Below are positions 24,501 to 35,114 of a stretch of 64,000 nt of DNA, one piece after another. Within the stretch, counting starts at the first letter, position 1; the number at the start of each line of letters is the position of its first letter. The stretch comes from Chaetomium olivaceum (taxonomy: Eukaryota > Ascomycota > Sordariomycetes > Sordariales > Chaetomiaceae). The translations under genes and the position numbers were made by a program. The DNA is taken from positions 992,001 to 1,056,000 of the forward strand of contig JAYWVB010000001.1 of assembly GCA_039881045.1 (NCBI GenBank). Reading direction: 5' to 3'. The notes under the pieces were generated by a model. It had not been told where the DNA came from, did no database searches, and saw nothing but the letters and a program-made list of their open reading frames with translations.

Positions 24501-25403
24501 TATTCGTCCTCCTCGTCATGTTCCTCCGCCCGCCTTTCACCGAGGGCGGAGATGGCGAGGGGGCCTTCCCCTGTTGGACCGGGGCAAGAACTGGCGTCCG
24601 CGACGGCGTGGCGTTTCTCGACGTATCGGCGCCCGGGGCAGATTTGACCAGCGCGGTAAATTTCTCGAAGATTTGCTCGTCGGTGGCTTCCGCATTGGTG
24701 CTGTCGACGAGGGTGAACTGCAGTAAGACCTCTCCCGAGACAATGCTGGTCTTCTTTCCAGGCCGCTTGCTCTTCAGGGGGAACCACTTGGGCATCTGCT
24801 CTGTCTTCCCGTTGGCGAAGATTTCCTCCAGCGCAAGGTCGAACTCGCCGAGATAGTCCTTCCCGAAGCGGTCCTTATCCCACGCGCACACGTCCAACAA
24901 GAGGCTCTGGACGCCGGCGACGGGGAGCTCGCATTGTTCGTTCCACTCCGGGTTGAGGGTTTTGGACTCGGTGTGGGTGATGTGCTTCGCTTCGCCAAGA
25001 GTCAAGACGAGGTACTAGTATTCGCGCGAACAGCAGTTAGCCGCGAGCTTGTTTTTCCAGGGCTGCAGATGCCTGCCGTGTGCAGTGTTGCACTCACCGG
25101 ATCCGACGTGCCTCCCCTATCCTTGGCGGCGAGATCCCTGGCCTAGACAGTTCGCACACACAAAGTCAGTTCGGCGTCCGTGTTTTCCATTGTTTCTCCA
25201 TCAGCGGCGCAAAAAAGACAAACGGCGGTCCATACCCGCAAAATGACCACGTTCAGAACGAGGCCTGTGTCTTTGCGGCCCTCGGGGCTCGCCGCATCTC
25301 CTTTCGTACCCATTGGGCTCGTGCTACGGCTGTTGGAAGTAGAATTGGTGGTCGGGCTATTGGAGAAGCCTGGCTTCAGGCGATTGGGAATGATGCGGAC
25401 CAT
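21570..25403 (-). CDS. PSD2: C2/EF-hand phosphatidylserine decarboxylase (many frameshifts)
   Basis: Decarboxylates phosphatidylserine to phosphatidylethanolamine in endomembranes (Psd2 type). Exon ends that can be fixed: 25403-25236, 25142-25098, 25014-22758, 22700-21947 and 21827-21570, all with good GT-AG sites, about 1160 aa in total. In order: C2 domain 1 (GLVLNVVILRARDLAAKDRGG, TLNPEWNEQ, CAWDKDRFGKDYLGEF); an acidic linker; C2 domain 2 (IIFLEIGKIT, NLNPVFNEKMIFQV); EF-hand (YDTDESGLISKVELS); a Cys/His finger (ECPICHQPRLNKRKD..DIITHIATC); and the catalytic part (SLSIKQGKKYDD, FKSFNEFFYRALKP, GRYENGGGLG, EYYTVNPMAIRS). The self-cleavage motif GGST has its serine codon at 22033-22031. Large exons 3 and 4 need at least a dozen one-base corrections (for example 24529, 24392, 24349, 24317, 24265, 24216, 24123) plus an in-frame TAG at 23821-23819. 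Family residues are otherwise preserved. Confidence 0.85.
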
Positions 25404-28039
25404 GGCGAGCGCGGGGTCGACACGAGTTTATGCGATCCCGGTGCTACCACCTAGCCTGCAGCCAGGGCAGTTTCCAAGTTTCGAGGTGGTGGCGGTACGG
25501 TATGGGTTTATGGGGTAGGTATCTAATTGTGGTAAGATATGGCGGGGTCAGATTCAAGTTTAGGTGACCCGTCTCGCCCGTGTCGGGTTCTTGCTTGCAT
25601 TCGCCGAGCGTGGCACTGGCTTGTTGCAGAGGCAGCAACACCGCAGCTCCCAAGCCAGCGGCAAGCAACGATTCGCTCCAGACCGCGGGGGGTTTTTCTC
25701 CACACAACCGGCAAAATCGGAGTCGTCGGGGTCGTCGGGGGTTTTCGAAGTGGTCGATGGGGTTCTGCGACACGTCAGGCGCCTGGGCAGCGATGCTGGG
25801 GCCGAGAAGACGAGGACGTCATCCAGGCGGCCGCGGAAACACAGCCCTGGGTTTATGTATGTATGTATGTACATACCACTCAGTGGCGTACAGGAGGCGG
25901 ATGGAAAAAGCAGTGGGGCTAGGGGACAGGGATCGGCGTCGCGCTGTCTTTGGGATCTTTGGGATTCGCTGGGATTGGACGGTTTACCCCACCAAAAGGG
26001 GAAGAAATACAGTGTCATTACCGCACAGGCGACCTTAGACGGGTTCAGCTGGGTGGCAGCTCATCAAATGCACACCAGACCAAAGTGATTTGAGGCTGCC
26101 TGTTCGAGGTCTAGGGGATTTCTAGGCGAGATTCGAGTTGGTTTCAGGGGCGGGCTGGCCAAGGAAAAGGCTGACGGCCGGGGGATAAAAGGAGACAGTT
26201 TGTGCCACGCATCCGACGGCTCGCAGATTCAAGCGCATTCATCAACATGTGCCGCACGCTCACCATCCATACAGAGTTGGGTGTTCGAGACACCCCGCCG
26301 ATAGTTACCGATTGTCTCGAGGAGCGGTGGGTGATAGACCGCTGGACTAATGGGGGCGGCTGACGCTAGCTACCTGGTATGGAGGTACTCGGTTCGTACT
26401 CGCAGGAAACTCGGAGATGGAAGGATGAGGCCAGGCATTTGATGCGGGATGAACGCATCGCGCCGGAACAACTACAGAGAAGGATTCCGTCCACCTCCGA
26501 ATTGGCCGGGTCGAGAAGTTGTATGTACATGTATACTACTACATAAACTAAACTACCTGTCCAGTATGCGCGCTTTACGGCCGCCTTTAACCCGACGAGA
26601 TGGACCTGGAACAGATCAGCACGTATTATGTGGGTGCACAAAGCCGCCCCCCGAGGCCCAAACATCCTCAGTCTAAAATGCGCCTCAGAAACATGGCCCC
26701 CATCTGACAATTTGTTGTCGTTTTTGTTATGACCGGAATCCAAGCCAAGACCGGAATTGGAAGGCAATGCGAAATATTCGTTACCTTACCGTAACTTGGT
26801 ACGAAGTATGGATGAGATTCGAGGTCCACATGCAAGCGGGAACCATGGTCGATCCTGGTTCCAGCCGTCTCGAGTCAACTTTTGTTATTTGTTAACAAAG
26901 TCGCTTTTTTCGGGGTTTCTCGACATTTCTCTTTCTTTGGATGACGCAGTCGATACTAGAATTGGTCAATGCTTTGGTCCACCGATCGTCAGCCCCGAAA
27001 CAAAACATGTCAGCTCACCCACAACTGAAGCCGCAGTTGTCAAAGAAGGTCCGTGGTTGGCCTGCAACCAGATCAGTCGTGGCGCATCATCGCCTGTATT
27101 CGAGCAATACTTTCCCGTACCAGCTAACCTCACCTCGAATCCGTCCGCGGGTAAGCGGCGCAGTAGCCATCCACTTCTTTTCTAGGCTTGCTTGCACAGT
27201 CCGATTTGCGATGCTCTGGAGGCCTCAAATGTTTCAAGAGTCGGCTTGTCACACCAAATATTGAATATAAAAGGACGACATTCTTAGCGTAACTGGGATC
27301 TCGCGACGAACTAACCCGCGGCAAGAAAAGGGGCTTCCCGTCTCGCTAGGACGGTTACAGGCTATGGAATGGACGAATTTCGCCTGCGCCCTCTACCCCT
27401 TATGTGTTCCACCATGGTGGGCCGCCGTTGAAATGCCACAACCCGGTCACTCCATCGTGATAACGGTTGGTGGAGTATGTGTTTTCGTGACGTTGTCACG
27501 CGAGCCGTTGCTGCTTCTGGGCCTACCGTGCGGTTGTTTTACTTTTTCGGGGTTTGATGCACACAGTTGCTTCTTTGTGGATGAGAGAAAACAAAAGTGA
27601 CTTGGCTGGTTTTTGGTAAACCCAATCACGATGGCACCAGGTCCCGGCAACCATTGCGCAGGCATGAAAATGTACAAAACCACTTGCAAGACTGGTTGGT
27701 GTGCCTCCGTGGCTTTGATACTAGCGTAGTACGGAGACAGCTTATGCATGACAGAATGAATCTCTTGCGACATCAATCAGCATGCCTTGGTCAACCTCGT
27801 CCTCCTAAACACATTGTAGGGTAGCCCTGAAGTATACACACGGTCCTCGGGCCAACTTTTCATGAATCGTTCCGCTGTAGGGCCGCCGACGAAACAGTAT
27901 ACCAGACGGCTGGCCAAACCGACGCCGGTCTTCCACTAAACTTCACGCGGTGCCAGCTCTCTGCCGCAGCTTGGCTTGTCTATCCCCAACCTGTCTGTAT
28001 TTTTGGTGGATATCATTAATCGTAAATGATCATAAACAT
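25404..28039. other. Intergenic, upstream of PSD2
   Basis: About 2.6 kb between the PSD2 start and the SEC28 stop, both on the minus strand. Overlapping frames at 25540-26090 on both strands lack domains. Near 26190 there is a GGATAAAAGG TATA-like box, and an ATG at 26248 opens only a 30-40 codon frame without known features; I do not call it a gene. The stretch 26750-27300 is AT-richer than its surroundings but shows no transposon ends. Confidence 0.45.
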
Positions 28040-29161
28040 CTATGCCGCCACCTTGGCCTTGTACTTGGTAGCCGCCTTATCAAACAGCTCGCTCTTCTCA
28101 GCCAAGTCCACCAAGAGCGGGTGCTCAGCATTGGCCTTTTGGAGAGAGCTGGGACTTCGTTAGACACCGCGATGGTTGATAGTTAACCTTCTCAGGGGGA
28201 CATACCTCGTCGCTTCCTCGGCGCTTTCCCCAGTGATTACGCTCAGAACCAACAGGTTGGCAATGGCCTCCGCGTGCTCGGGCTCCTTCTTCAGTGCCTG
28301 GTCTAGCGCAGCCTGCGCCTCCTCTGTGCGGCCGAGGTGCAGTTCGGCAACGGCCTGTGAAACCAAGGTCCGTACTGACGATGTCGCGGGCGCCTGTGCC
28401 AGTTCCTCAAATACGTAAAACGCTTGTTGGTATTTCTCGCCGCCCTGGAGAACATAAACATGGTCAGCAACCTCCAAACTCAAGAAAACGGGCACAAGTA
28501 TCCGGTTATAACCCACCAGCCTCAAACCAACCCACGACTCGGCGAGGTTCACCAACAGGCTATCCTGCGCCCACCGCCGGGCAGCAGCGACCTCCTTAAC
28601 CGCGAGATCATTTCTGTTCTGGTGCAAATGAATCTGCACAATCAGCGCAACAGCGTCCACTATCCCACAACAACCACGTCAGTCAGCCTTCGTATTCACA
28701 ACCCCCCCACCCTTTTCACAAGGAGGGAAACCAAAAGAGAAAAAAAGAAGGAAAAAACCCACAGCTCCCCTGATGCCTCCCCAACAGCGCCAGCGCCTCC
28801 TCCGACTTCCCCGCGGCCTGCAGCACGGTCCCGCCGAGCACCTGCACGGTCGCATTCTCCGCACCGCTCTCCGCCGCCGCCAGCTGCTCGACAGCGCTCA
28901 CGGCGGCATCGACGTTGCCCAGCGCGAGCTCGGCCAGCGCGCCGACGGCCCGCAGCTCGAGCTCGGTCGCGCCCTGGACGTCGGCGAGGGCCTCGGCGGC
29001 CTGGCCCAGTGCGACGCGCGCGCGCAGCTGGAGGACGCGCGCGGGCAGCGTGTTTTCGGGCGAGAGCGAGGTGATGTCGAAGGAGATCACTTCATCGTAT
29101 TGGCCTTGGTGGAAGTGGTTGTGGATGTTGATGAGCTCGCCTTCGGCGGAGTAGGGTCCAT
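28040..29161 (-). CDS. SEC28: Coatomer epsilon subunit (frameshift at codon 3)
   Basis: Epsilon-COP of the COPI coat, a TPR-like solenoid that stabilises alpha-COP in Golgi-to-ER transport. Exons are 29161-28763, 28659-28517, 28444-28206 and 28148-28040. Two donors are GTGGGT rather than GTAAGT, yet the junctions give HQGSLDAVALIVQ, VGLRLGGEKYQQAF and EEATSSLQKANAEH, exactly the family flow. The conserved N-terminus YSAEGELINIHNHFHQGQYD and C-terminal KAATKYKAKVAA are present. The only plausible ATG (29161-29159, context ACCATGGAC) gives M-D and then runs out of frame. One base is missing in the CCC at 29156-29154, and adding it makes exactly 891 nt (296 aa, the normal length). Without it, a gene finder would start this gene at a wrong codon or truncate it. 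Confidence 0.9.
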
Positions 29162-31591
29162 GGTGGGGGATTGGGATTGGGGTTGTTGTTGGGATGGTTT
29201 GAGAGGATGGGCTTTGTTGGCGGTTGCGGGATGATGTTGTCGTTGCGGTGGTTGGGTTGAGTGGTGGTACTGGGCTGGATGTGCTGGATGTGCTGCGTGC
29301 TTGTGATCGAGCGTGGGTTGAATTGGCCGACGTGGAGCTTCCTGTGCGGCGGCGTGGATGTGGATGCGGGACAAGCCGCGCCAAGATGTGGTGGTGGGAA
29401 ATGTGTAATCGGGTTAGGGTTAGGGTGGCTTGGACCAGCTGAACTTGCTTCGATCCAACAACTTTGAGAGCACTTCAGCTTCACCAACCAAGCTTGTCAC
29501 CAACATAGCAGTGAGGAAAAGGAGGCGCCACCACAAACGCAGCGATTCCCTTTCACTCCGTCATCTCTAGAACCACAGTGTGTACGGCGCATAATTCACC
29601 GACTCACAATTTTGCCACGACCCGGCCGTCAAAACGGGCTGCCAAAACAAACATCATGCGCGGAACGAACCAACCTCTGATCAGACCCAACCCAAAACGA
29701 TACCAACCGTAGCTCTCCTCGAGAGGTAACATGTCTTTCTTGATGGCTGGTGTTGCTGTCAGCCCACCACTGCCGCCTTGGCGCCTTGGGGTCCCAGCCT
29801 TGTCAGAGCCGCCAGGTGACAACAAGCACAGGAGCGGCGGCGCAGCAGACAAGATATCCGGTGATTTTCGGATTAGGCTCCGGCTCGCACCGAGTACCCG
29901 ACCTCTTGGATGCGACGAGTTGCATCGCCTGTCAACCATCCTGGGGCACAGGACAGGGGGTTCTGCGCTTGGTGAGATGAACCGTAATCAAGTGTCGCGT
30001 TTTTCCTCGCACTTTTGGTGTAACAGTGACCAAAGCCGTTATCGTAAAGGGGTAAAGACAAAGTCTAATAACATGACATCCCGTCTCTAGTCACAACGTT
30101 GGGGTGGGATGATTTGGACAATTTTCTCTGAGAATAGCTACGAAGTATCTCATAACCGACTCAGGGTGGTGTCTATGGACTTGGTCCTCTGCATGGTCCA
30201 TGCATCGAAAATGTCAAATCTTAAATCCGCAGTAAGGCACCCAGCGTGGTTTTAATCTCGTTTCTTTTCTTTTCATCCAGAATTGGCGCGTACGATGCGG
30301 CTACACGGTCTGATATGCGGATTCGGTAGTTAGGAACGTTGGAACCCAAAAAGAGAGAAAAGAGAAAAAGGTCGTGGTGGGATAAAAGAACAAGAGGGCG
30401 CTTAGCCCAAAATGGAAATTAGCCCAATAATTGAATTGTGGGTTTTCCTACCTCCCAATGCTCCCGCCCCAATTCCGCCAAATCCTCCTCCTCCACAGCG
30501 CATAATGAATGAACCAACAAGCGACGATCTCGTGGTCTCGCCTCGAGCATTTCCCTAGGCAACCATCACAGGCCCCTCGAGGTTCGATCACCAGCGCCAA
30601 CCGCACGGCATGAATGATTCTCGACTCAAATCGCCTCTAAGCTTCAACCTTGCAATTGGCTGTTTGCAGGCGCAAATAGCAAGAGGCCAAAGCTCGAAAC
30701 AGTACAACCCCAGAGCCTCTCTCAATGTCAGGCTGGCTGTTTCTTTCCTAAGAACCGATTGGTTATTGCCACTTATCGCCGGCAGTGAATCGGGACTGTT
30801 AGCGGCCGCGGCTGCATTCCCCGGCCAAGGCGTGCAGATGGCGGTTGGAAGTGCCCTTTCCGCTGCAAGACATCTGCAAGGCGGGTCTATTTAGGGACTC
30901 GGCGGAACTGTTCGTCGACTCGAAGGGGGGGACGGACATCTCGGGCTTCAGACTTCAGATCAGAGGTTCTGATCCTCGTTGTTTACTGTGATTGTGCAAC
31001 TTGTTGAAGTCTCGGAGCCGAGAGAGCCTTCGACAATGATCACGACCAGCTCATCTCCATGCACGGCTGCGGCACAGCCAAGACACGCCGTCTTAATTTA
31101 GCAACTTCCCATCGGGATGCGAGCTCACCTCCACCAGGTCACAATGTGGCGTCCAATGCCGAAGTAGAAATTCTGAGAAACAGTTCTCCATGTTGGTCCT
31201 TCGTAGCTTGGGTCTCACATCTGGCCGCTGCAAATACGCACCATGGCGGGGCAGCGATCGCCCCATACTGTGCAGTTACTGAGTGAGCTGCAGTCCGGAA
31301 CTGCACATCCCCAACATGTACGAGAGATCCTTCAATGGCTGGGATGGGAAAAATCATGGCCCATCCGTATAAGACCGATCCCTCCAACCCATACCCCTGC
31401 CTACACCCTCGCCGCCCAGCCATGCGGGATTCCTTCGAGACTCCACGGAACTCGGAAATCTTAAACCCAAGTTTGCGAAGAATAATTTATGTCCCTTGCT
31501 TGCCTAAGAGGCTTTCTTAAACAAGCAACGCCCAGCCCTGCTGTCCTCCTATGTGTCTCCAGCGCACAATACCCCTATGTTGGCTTCCGCC
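29162..31591. other. Divergent intergenic region (SEC28 / DUF6536 gene)
   Basis: About 2.4 kb between divergent genes. It contains a telomere-like box at 29411-29426 near SEC28. The open frames at 29224-29467 and 29731-30090 are shadows without domains. The rest shows no gene I can support. Confidence 0.45.
29411..29426 (-). promoter_or_regulatory. Telobox-like CCCTAA element upstream of SEC28
   Basis: Two and a half telomere units (GGGTTAGGGTTAGGGT on plus, so CCCTAACCC toward SEC28) lie about 250 nt upstream of the SEC28 ATG. Such boxes occur in fungal and plant promoters of growth-related genes and bind Myb/Tbf1-like factors. Function here is inferred from position only; it could also be a chance or interstitial telomere-like repeat. 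Confidence 0.35.
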
Positions 31592-34565
31592 ATGGAAAAA
31601 GTAATACCTCCTCGAGACCACGGCCCGTCGACATACCGCTACACGTGGGACGAGAATGGCGAGGTGACCCAGGTCACGAGGTACGTACGGCGCAGTTTCC
31701 TCCTCCAGACGACACCCCAACGTCCAGCACTCCACGACGAACTACTAACACACACCAACACCGTCACCAGAGTAAGAGACTCGCGCTCCTATTCCACAGA
31801 ACGCCCCCGCCCCGGCCGGCAATCCGCACAATGGCCCTTCCAGAGCATCATCACACCGACAGCGACCTCCCCCGACCCATGTCCCACTACTCAGCATATC
31901 GACCACCACCACCACCACCACCACCACCACCACCACCACGCCACCGCCGCCACACGCACAACAATACCTCGACGACCTCCCACCACACCCCTTAGCCAGC
32001 AACCCCCCCTTCCCCATCCCCTTCCCCACCCCCTCCTCCTCACCGCCAACCGAACGCGAACGCGAACGTGACATCGTGCCGGACTACGTCCGCACCTTCC
32101 TCCTCCACCGCGCCGCACCCGACGACCCGAACATCACCACCTCGTCACCGGTCGCGCTGTACGACCTCCCCACCAGCGGCACCGCCACGCCCCAGCACCA
32201 TGGCGTCGAGCTGGTGGTGCCCCAGCGGCGGAGTATGCTGCACCGGTCGAGGGTGGCGAGTTTTCTTGGGGGGTGGAGGTTTAGTGCGGTTAGTGCTGTC
32301 AGTGCTGTGAGTGCGGTGAGTGCGGTGAGTGCGGTGAGTGGTGGCGGTGGTGGTGGTGGTGGTGGTAATGTGAGTCGGGTCAGTGGTGTTAGTGGGTCAG
32401 AAGCTGGGTCGAGCCCGGAGTCGAGGGACGGGGCTGATCAGTCGGGGCTGGGGGCGGAGCTGGGAAGGGTGGATAGTCGGGAGGGAGTGCCGGTTGGGGT
32501 GGGGGAGGAGCAGCGGTTCTTTCTTGGGGAGGGGGTGAGGGGGGTGGAGGAGAAGGGCGGTGTTGGGGGCGGTGGCGGTGGTAATGGCAGGGGGATAGCG
32601 GGGTGGAGGGCGTGGAGGAGGGGTGGATGGCGCGCGGGGGTTGCGATGATTCTGCTGGCGACCTTCACGATACTCATTACGGGTTTTGTGTGTTTGGTCG
32701 TGGCCATCTCCGGGGTCGATGTGGATACTGGGCGGTCAGCTATCTTTGAGGGGGGTTGTGACAGAGCGGCGGCGGTGGACTGGGGGTTGCATGCCGTGAT
32801 TAATGTGTTTGTGGTGGTTTTACTCGGGGGCGCGAACTACGCGTTTCAAGTCCTCAGCAGCCCGACGAGGGAGGAGGTAGAGGCGGTGCACCAGAGGGGG
32901 GGTTGGCTGGATATCGGAATCCCCTCCTTGCGAAATCTCCGGCGTATCGAGGGCGGCCGCGCGTTGCTAGCCGTTGTGGTTTTAGCGACGGCGGTCTTTG
33001 CGCAAATAATGTGAGTTGTTTCGCTCGAGGATCTAGACATGAAAAAAGACTGACCGAGAAGTTAGGTATAATGCTGTAATTTTTGTTTCGCAGACGGCGC
33101 CGGACTACAAGGCCGCCATAGTCAACGAGGGGTTCCTCAGGGGCGCAACCTTCAGTAACGATGTTTCGAACGACAGCACCGGTTTCAGTCGCCCCGATCT
33201 CTTGGCCATCCAACAACAAGCAGTCCAGGGCGAGCTCGTCCGCCTTCCCACCCCGGCATGCATCGACCAGTTCAGCGGAGCTTTCGAAACAGCATACTCC
33301 GCTGTGCTCCTAGTCTCGAACCTCGATACCCTCTCTCTCACCCAAAAGTCGGGTGGGATTGTCACGAACCCGATCAGCAGTCTGGCCCCTGAGACATCCT
33401 CCATCCTGTATTGCCTAGCCCAACCCGCACCTGCTCCGACCTGCGGAGTCAACCTAAACGCATCCCTCCTCGGTTCGGTGGCTCTCCTCAACTCGATTGC
33501 CCTCGTCATCACAGCCGCCCTCTTCTTCAAGCGCCCGTCATCGTTCCGCCCACTCGCTACCCTCGGTGACGCCATCGCCTCCTTCCTCGAAGACCCCGAC
33601 CCGACCACCCAAGGAGCCTGCCTCCTCTCCAAAACCGACATCTGGCAAGGCCGCTGGCCGCTCCAAGAAGCCAAGTACTGGGTCCCCGAAACCCACTACT
33701 GGTTTCGCAGCGTCTCCCTCCCCCGCTGGATAGCCATCTTCCTCATCTGGGCCGTCAGCATCGCACTCACCGCCGGGGGGATAGGCTACACCACCGCCCT
33801 CGACCCCCGGGGAAAACTCACCGGCTTCGGCACCGCCTCGCCGCACACGCTCCCCACCTCCCACCGACCACCCCCGCAGCCGCCGCCGCCGTGCTCGCCA
33901 GCCTCCCGCAACTCCTCCTCGCCCTCCTCTACCTCGCCACCAACGCCCTCCTGACCACCTACTACCTCTCGCACGAATCCTCGCTCTTCGGGGCGGGGCC
34001 CGCCCGGCCCCTGCGCGTGTCGTCGGCCGCCCGCGCCGTCGGCGCCCAGTCCACCTCCCTCTACCTCACCCTCCCGCGCCCGGTCTCATGGATGCTCATG
34101 GCGCTGTTCGCGGGCATGGCCTTCGTGCTGCGCCAGAGCTGTTTCGCTGTTGCCGTGCGCCTCGTCGACGTGCCTGTCTCGCGCAACGCGCTGCCTACTG
34201 ATAGCGATGGCGACGACGGCGACGACCGCATGGTGGTTGGTCTCGGGTTGAGTGGGGTGGGGCTGTTGGTGCTGCTCACGGCGCTGGTGGTGCTCGCGCT
34301 AGCGGTTCTGGGGTTGGGCTTGCGCCGTGCGCCACCGGCGGGGTTGGTCAATGGGGAGATGCTTGGGAATCCGATGGTGTTGCCGGCTGGATCGTGTAGT
34401 GCCGTGATCAGTGCGAGGTGCCATCCGCTGGTGAGGGAGAAGGGGCTGGAGAGGAAGCCGGTGATGTGGGGGGTGGTGAGGGAGGGGAGTGGGTTTGATG
34501 CTAGCCATTGCGCGTTTACCGCGGGTAGGGCTGGGGCAGTTGGGGCGGGGAGGAACTACGCTTGA
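31592..34565 (+). CDS. DUF6536 family polytopic membrane protein (one frameshift)
   Basis: Fungal membrane protein of unknown function. Preferred exons are 31592-31684, 31779-33010 and 33066-34565. The start is the ATG in GCCATGGAA; an in-frame ATG 15 nt upstream (31577) is possible. Intron 1 is ambiguous: the best-looking acceptor (CACCAG, 31770) gives the wrong frame, whereas 31778 keeps one frame into VPDYVRTFLLH. The N-terminal half is low-complexity, including a CCA-repeat-encoded run, six Ser-Ala-Val repeats and poly-Gly. Then comes the family domain: WRAGVAMILLATFTILITGF (membrane span), EGGCDRA, HAVINVFVVVLLGGANY, SPTREEVEAVH, RGGWLDIGIPSLRNLR and DYKAAIVNEGFLRG. Farther on are ASLPQLLLALLYLATNALL, PLRVSS, LPRPVSWMLMALF and GSCSAVISARCHP. 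Between about 33860 and 33885 the frame must change by one missing base; the corrected length is 2826 nt (941 aa). The transmembrane spans are clear; the substrate is unknown. Confidence 0.83.
31902..31939 (+). repeat. (CCA)n trinucleotide repeat in the DUF6536 gene
   Basis: About twelve CCA units. All three frames are open across it and read poly-His, poly-Pro or poly-Thr. Continuity with the downstream conserved frame favours poly-Thr. Confidence 0.85.
32283..32366 (+). repeat. 9-bp tandem repeat (Ser-Ala-Val) followed by GGT repeat
   Basis: Six copies of AGTGC(G/T)GT(N) encode six SAV units and run straight into about nine GGT/GGC codons encoding poly-Gly. Both lie inside the disordered N-terminal part of the DUF6536 protein and are likely to vary in length among strains. 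Confidence 0.85.
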
Positions 34566-35114
34566 GTTTATTTCTCTTTCCTTTTCTTTCTTTCTTTTGT
34601 TAATGTCTTGGGATGGGATATGACCAGGGTAACATTGGCGGCGTTCATGGTTGGGAAATAGCCGATTCAGGGGCTGGAATATGTCATGTTTGTTTTATGT
34701 CGTATACCCCGTTCGTTAGTATACCTTAGACTCTAGAACTCCTGAATAGGCAGGATTGGGAGGTAGAAATAGAAATGGGAATAATGACCTTGTTTTCACA
34801 TTGGCCGACTTTGTGATGGGAGTTCGGGGTGAGGTTGTATGTAAATGGAGACCCAAGAATGGCGCAATCGTGAGATCTCCACTGTTATCACTCAGCATTT
34901 CACATTTTACATTTTATGCTCTCTCTCTCTTCTGCTACGTCACTTAGCAACACTCAACGTTGCCTTAATTAAAGGAATTAAGTTTAGACATCCTTGATGA
35001 GAAGTCAAGCTCGGTTATAAATTTACTCAATTGGCATCGTAGCCCTCTTCAAATCACATTCAACATCAACCAAATCTCAAATCCAAACTCGACTCACACA
35101 TCTATTTAGTAAAC
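34566..35114 (+). other. Intergenic, promoter of the fRMsr gene
   Basis: About 550 nt, AT-richer than its neighbours, ending in an AAATCTCAAATCCAAACTCG-type A/C-rich leader. No gene is seen. Confidence 0.5.

Noticed and set aside
24000..25000. Long plus-strand frames antisense to PSD2
   Set aside because: They mirror the real minus-strand exons, have non-ATG starts and no domains.
25540..26090. Three overlapping frames of about 150-170 codons on both strands
   Set aside because: Mutually overlapping, low-complexity, no domain and no splice support; typical of GC-rich non-coding DNA.
27300..27360. GGCTTCCCGTC string reminiscent of 5S rRNA
   Set aside because: Only a short match to the dispersed fungal 5S gene; flanking bases and the internal control region do not fit.
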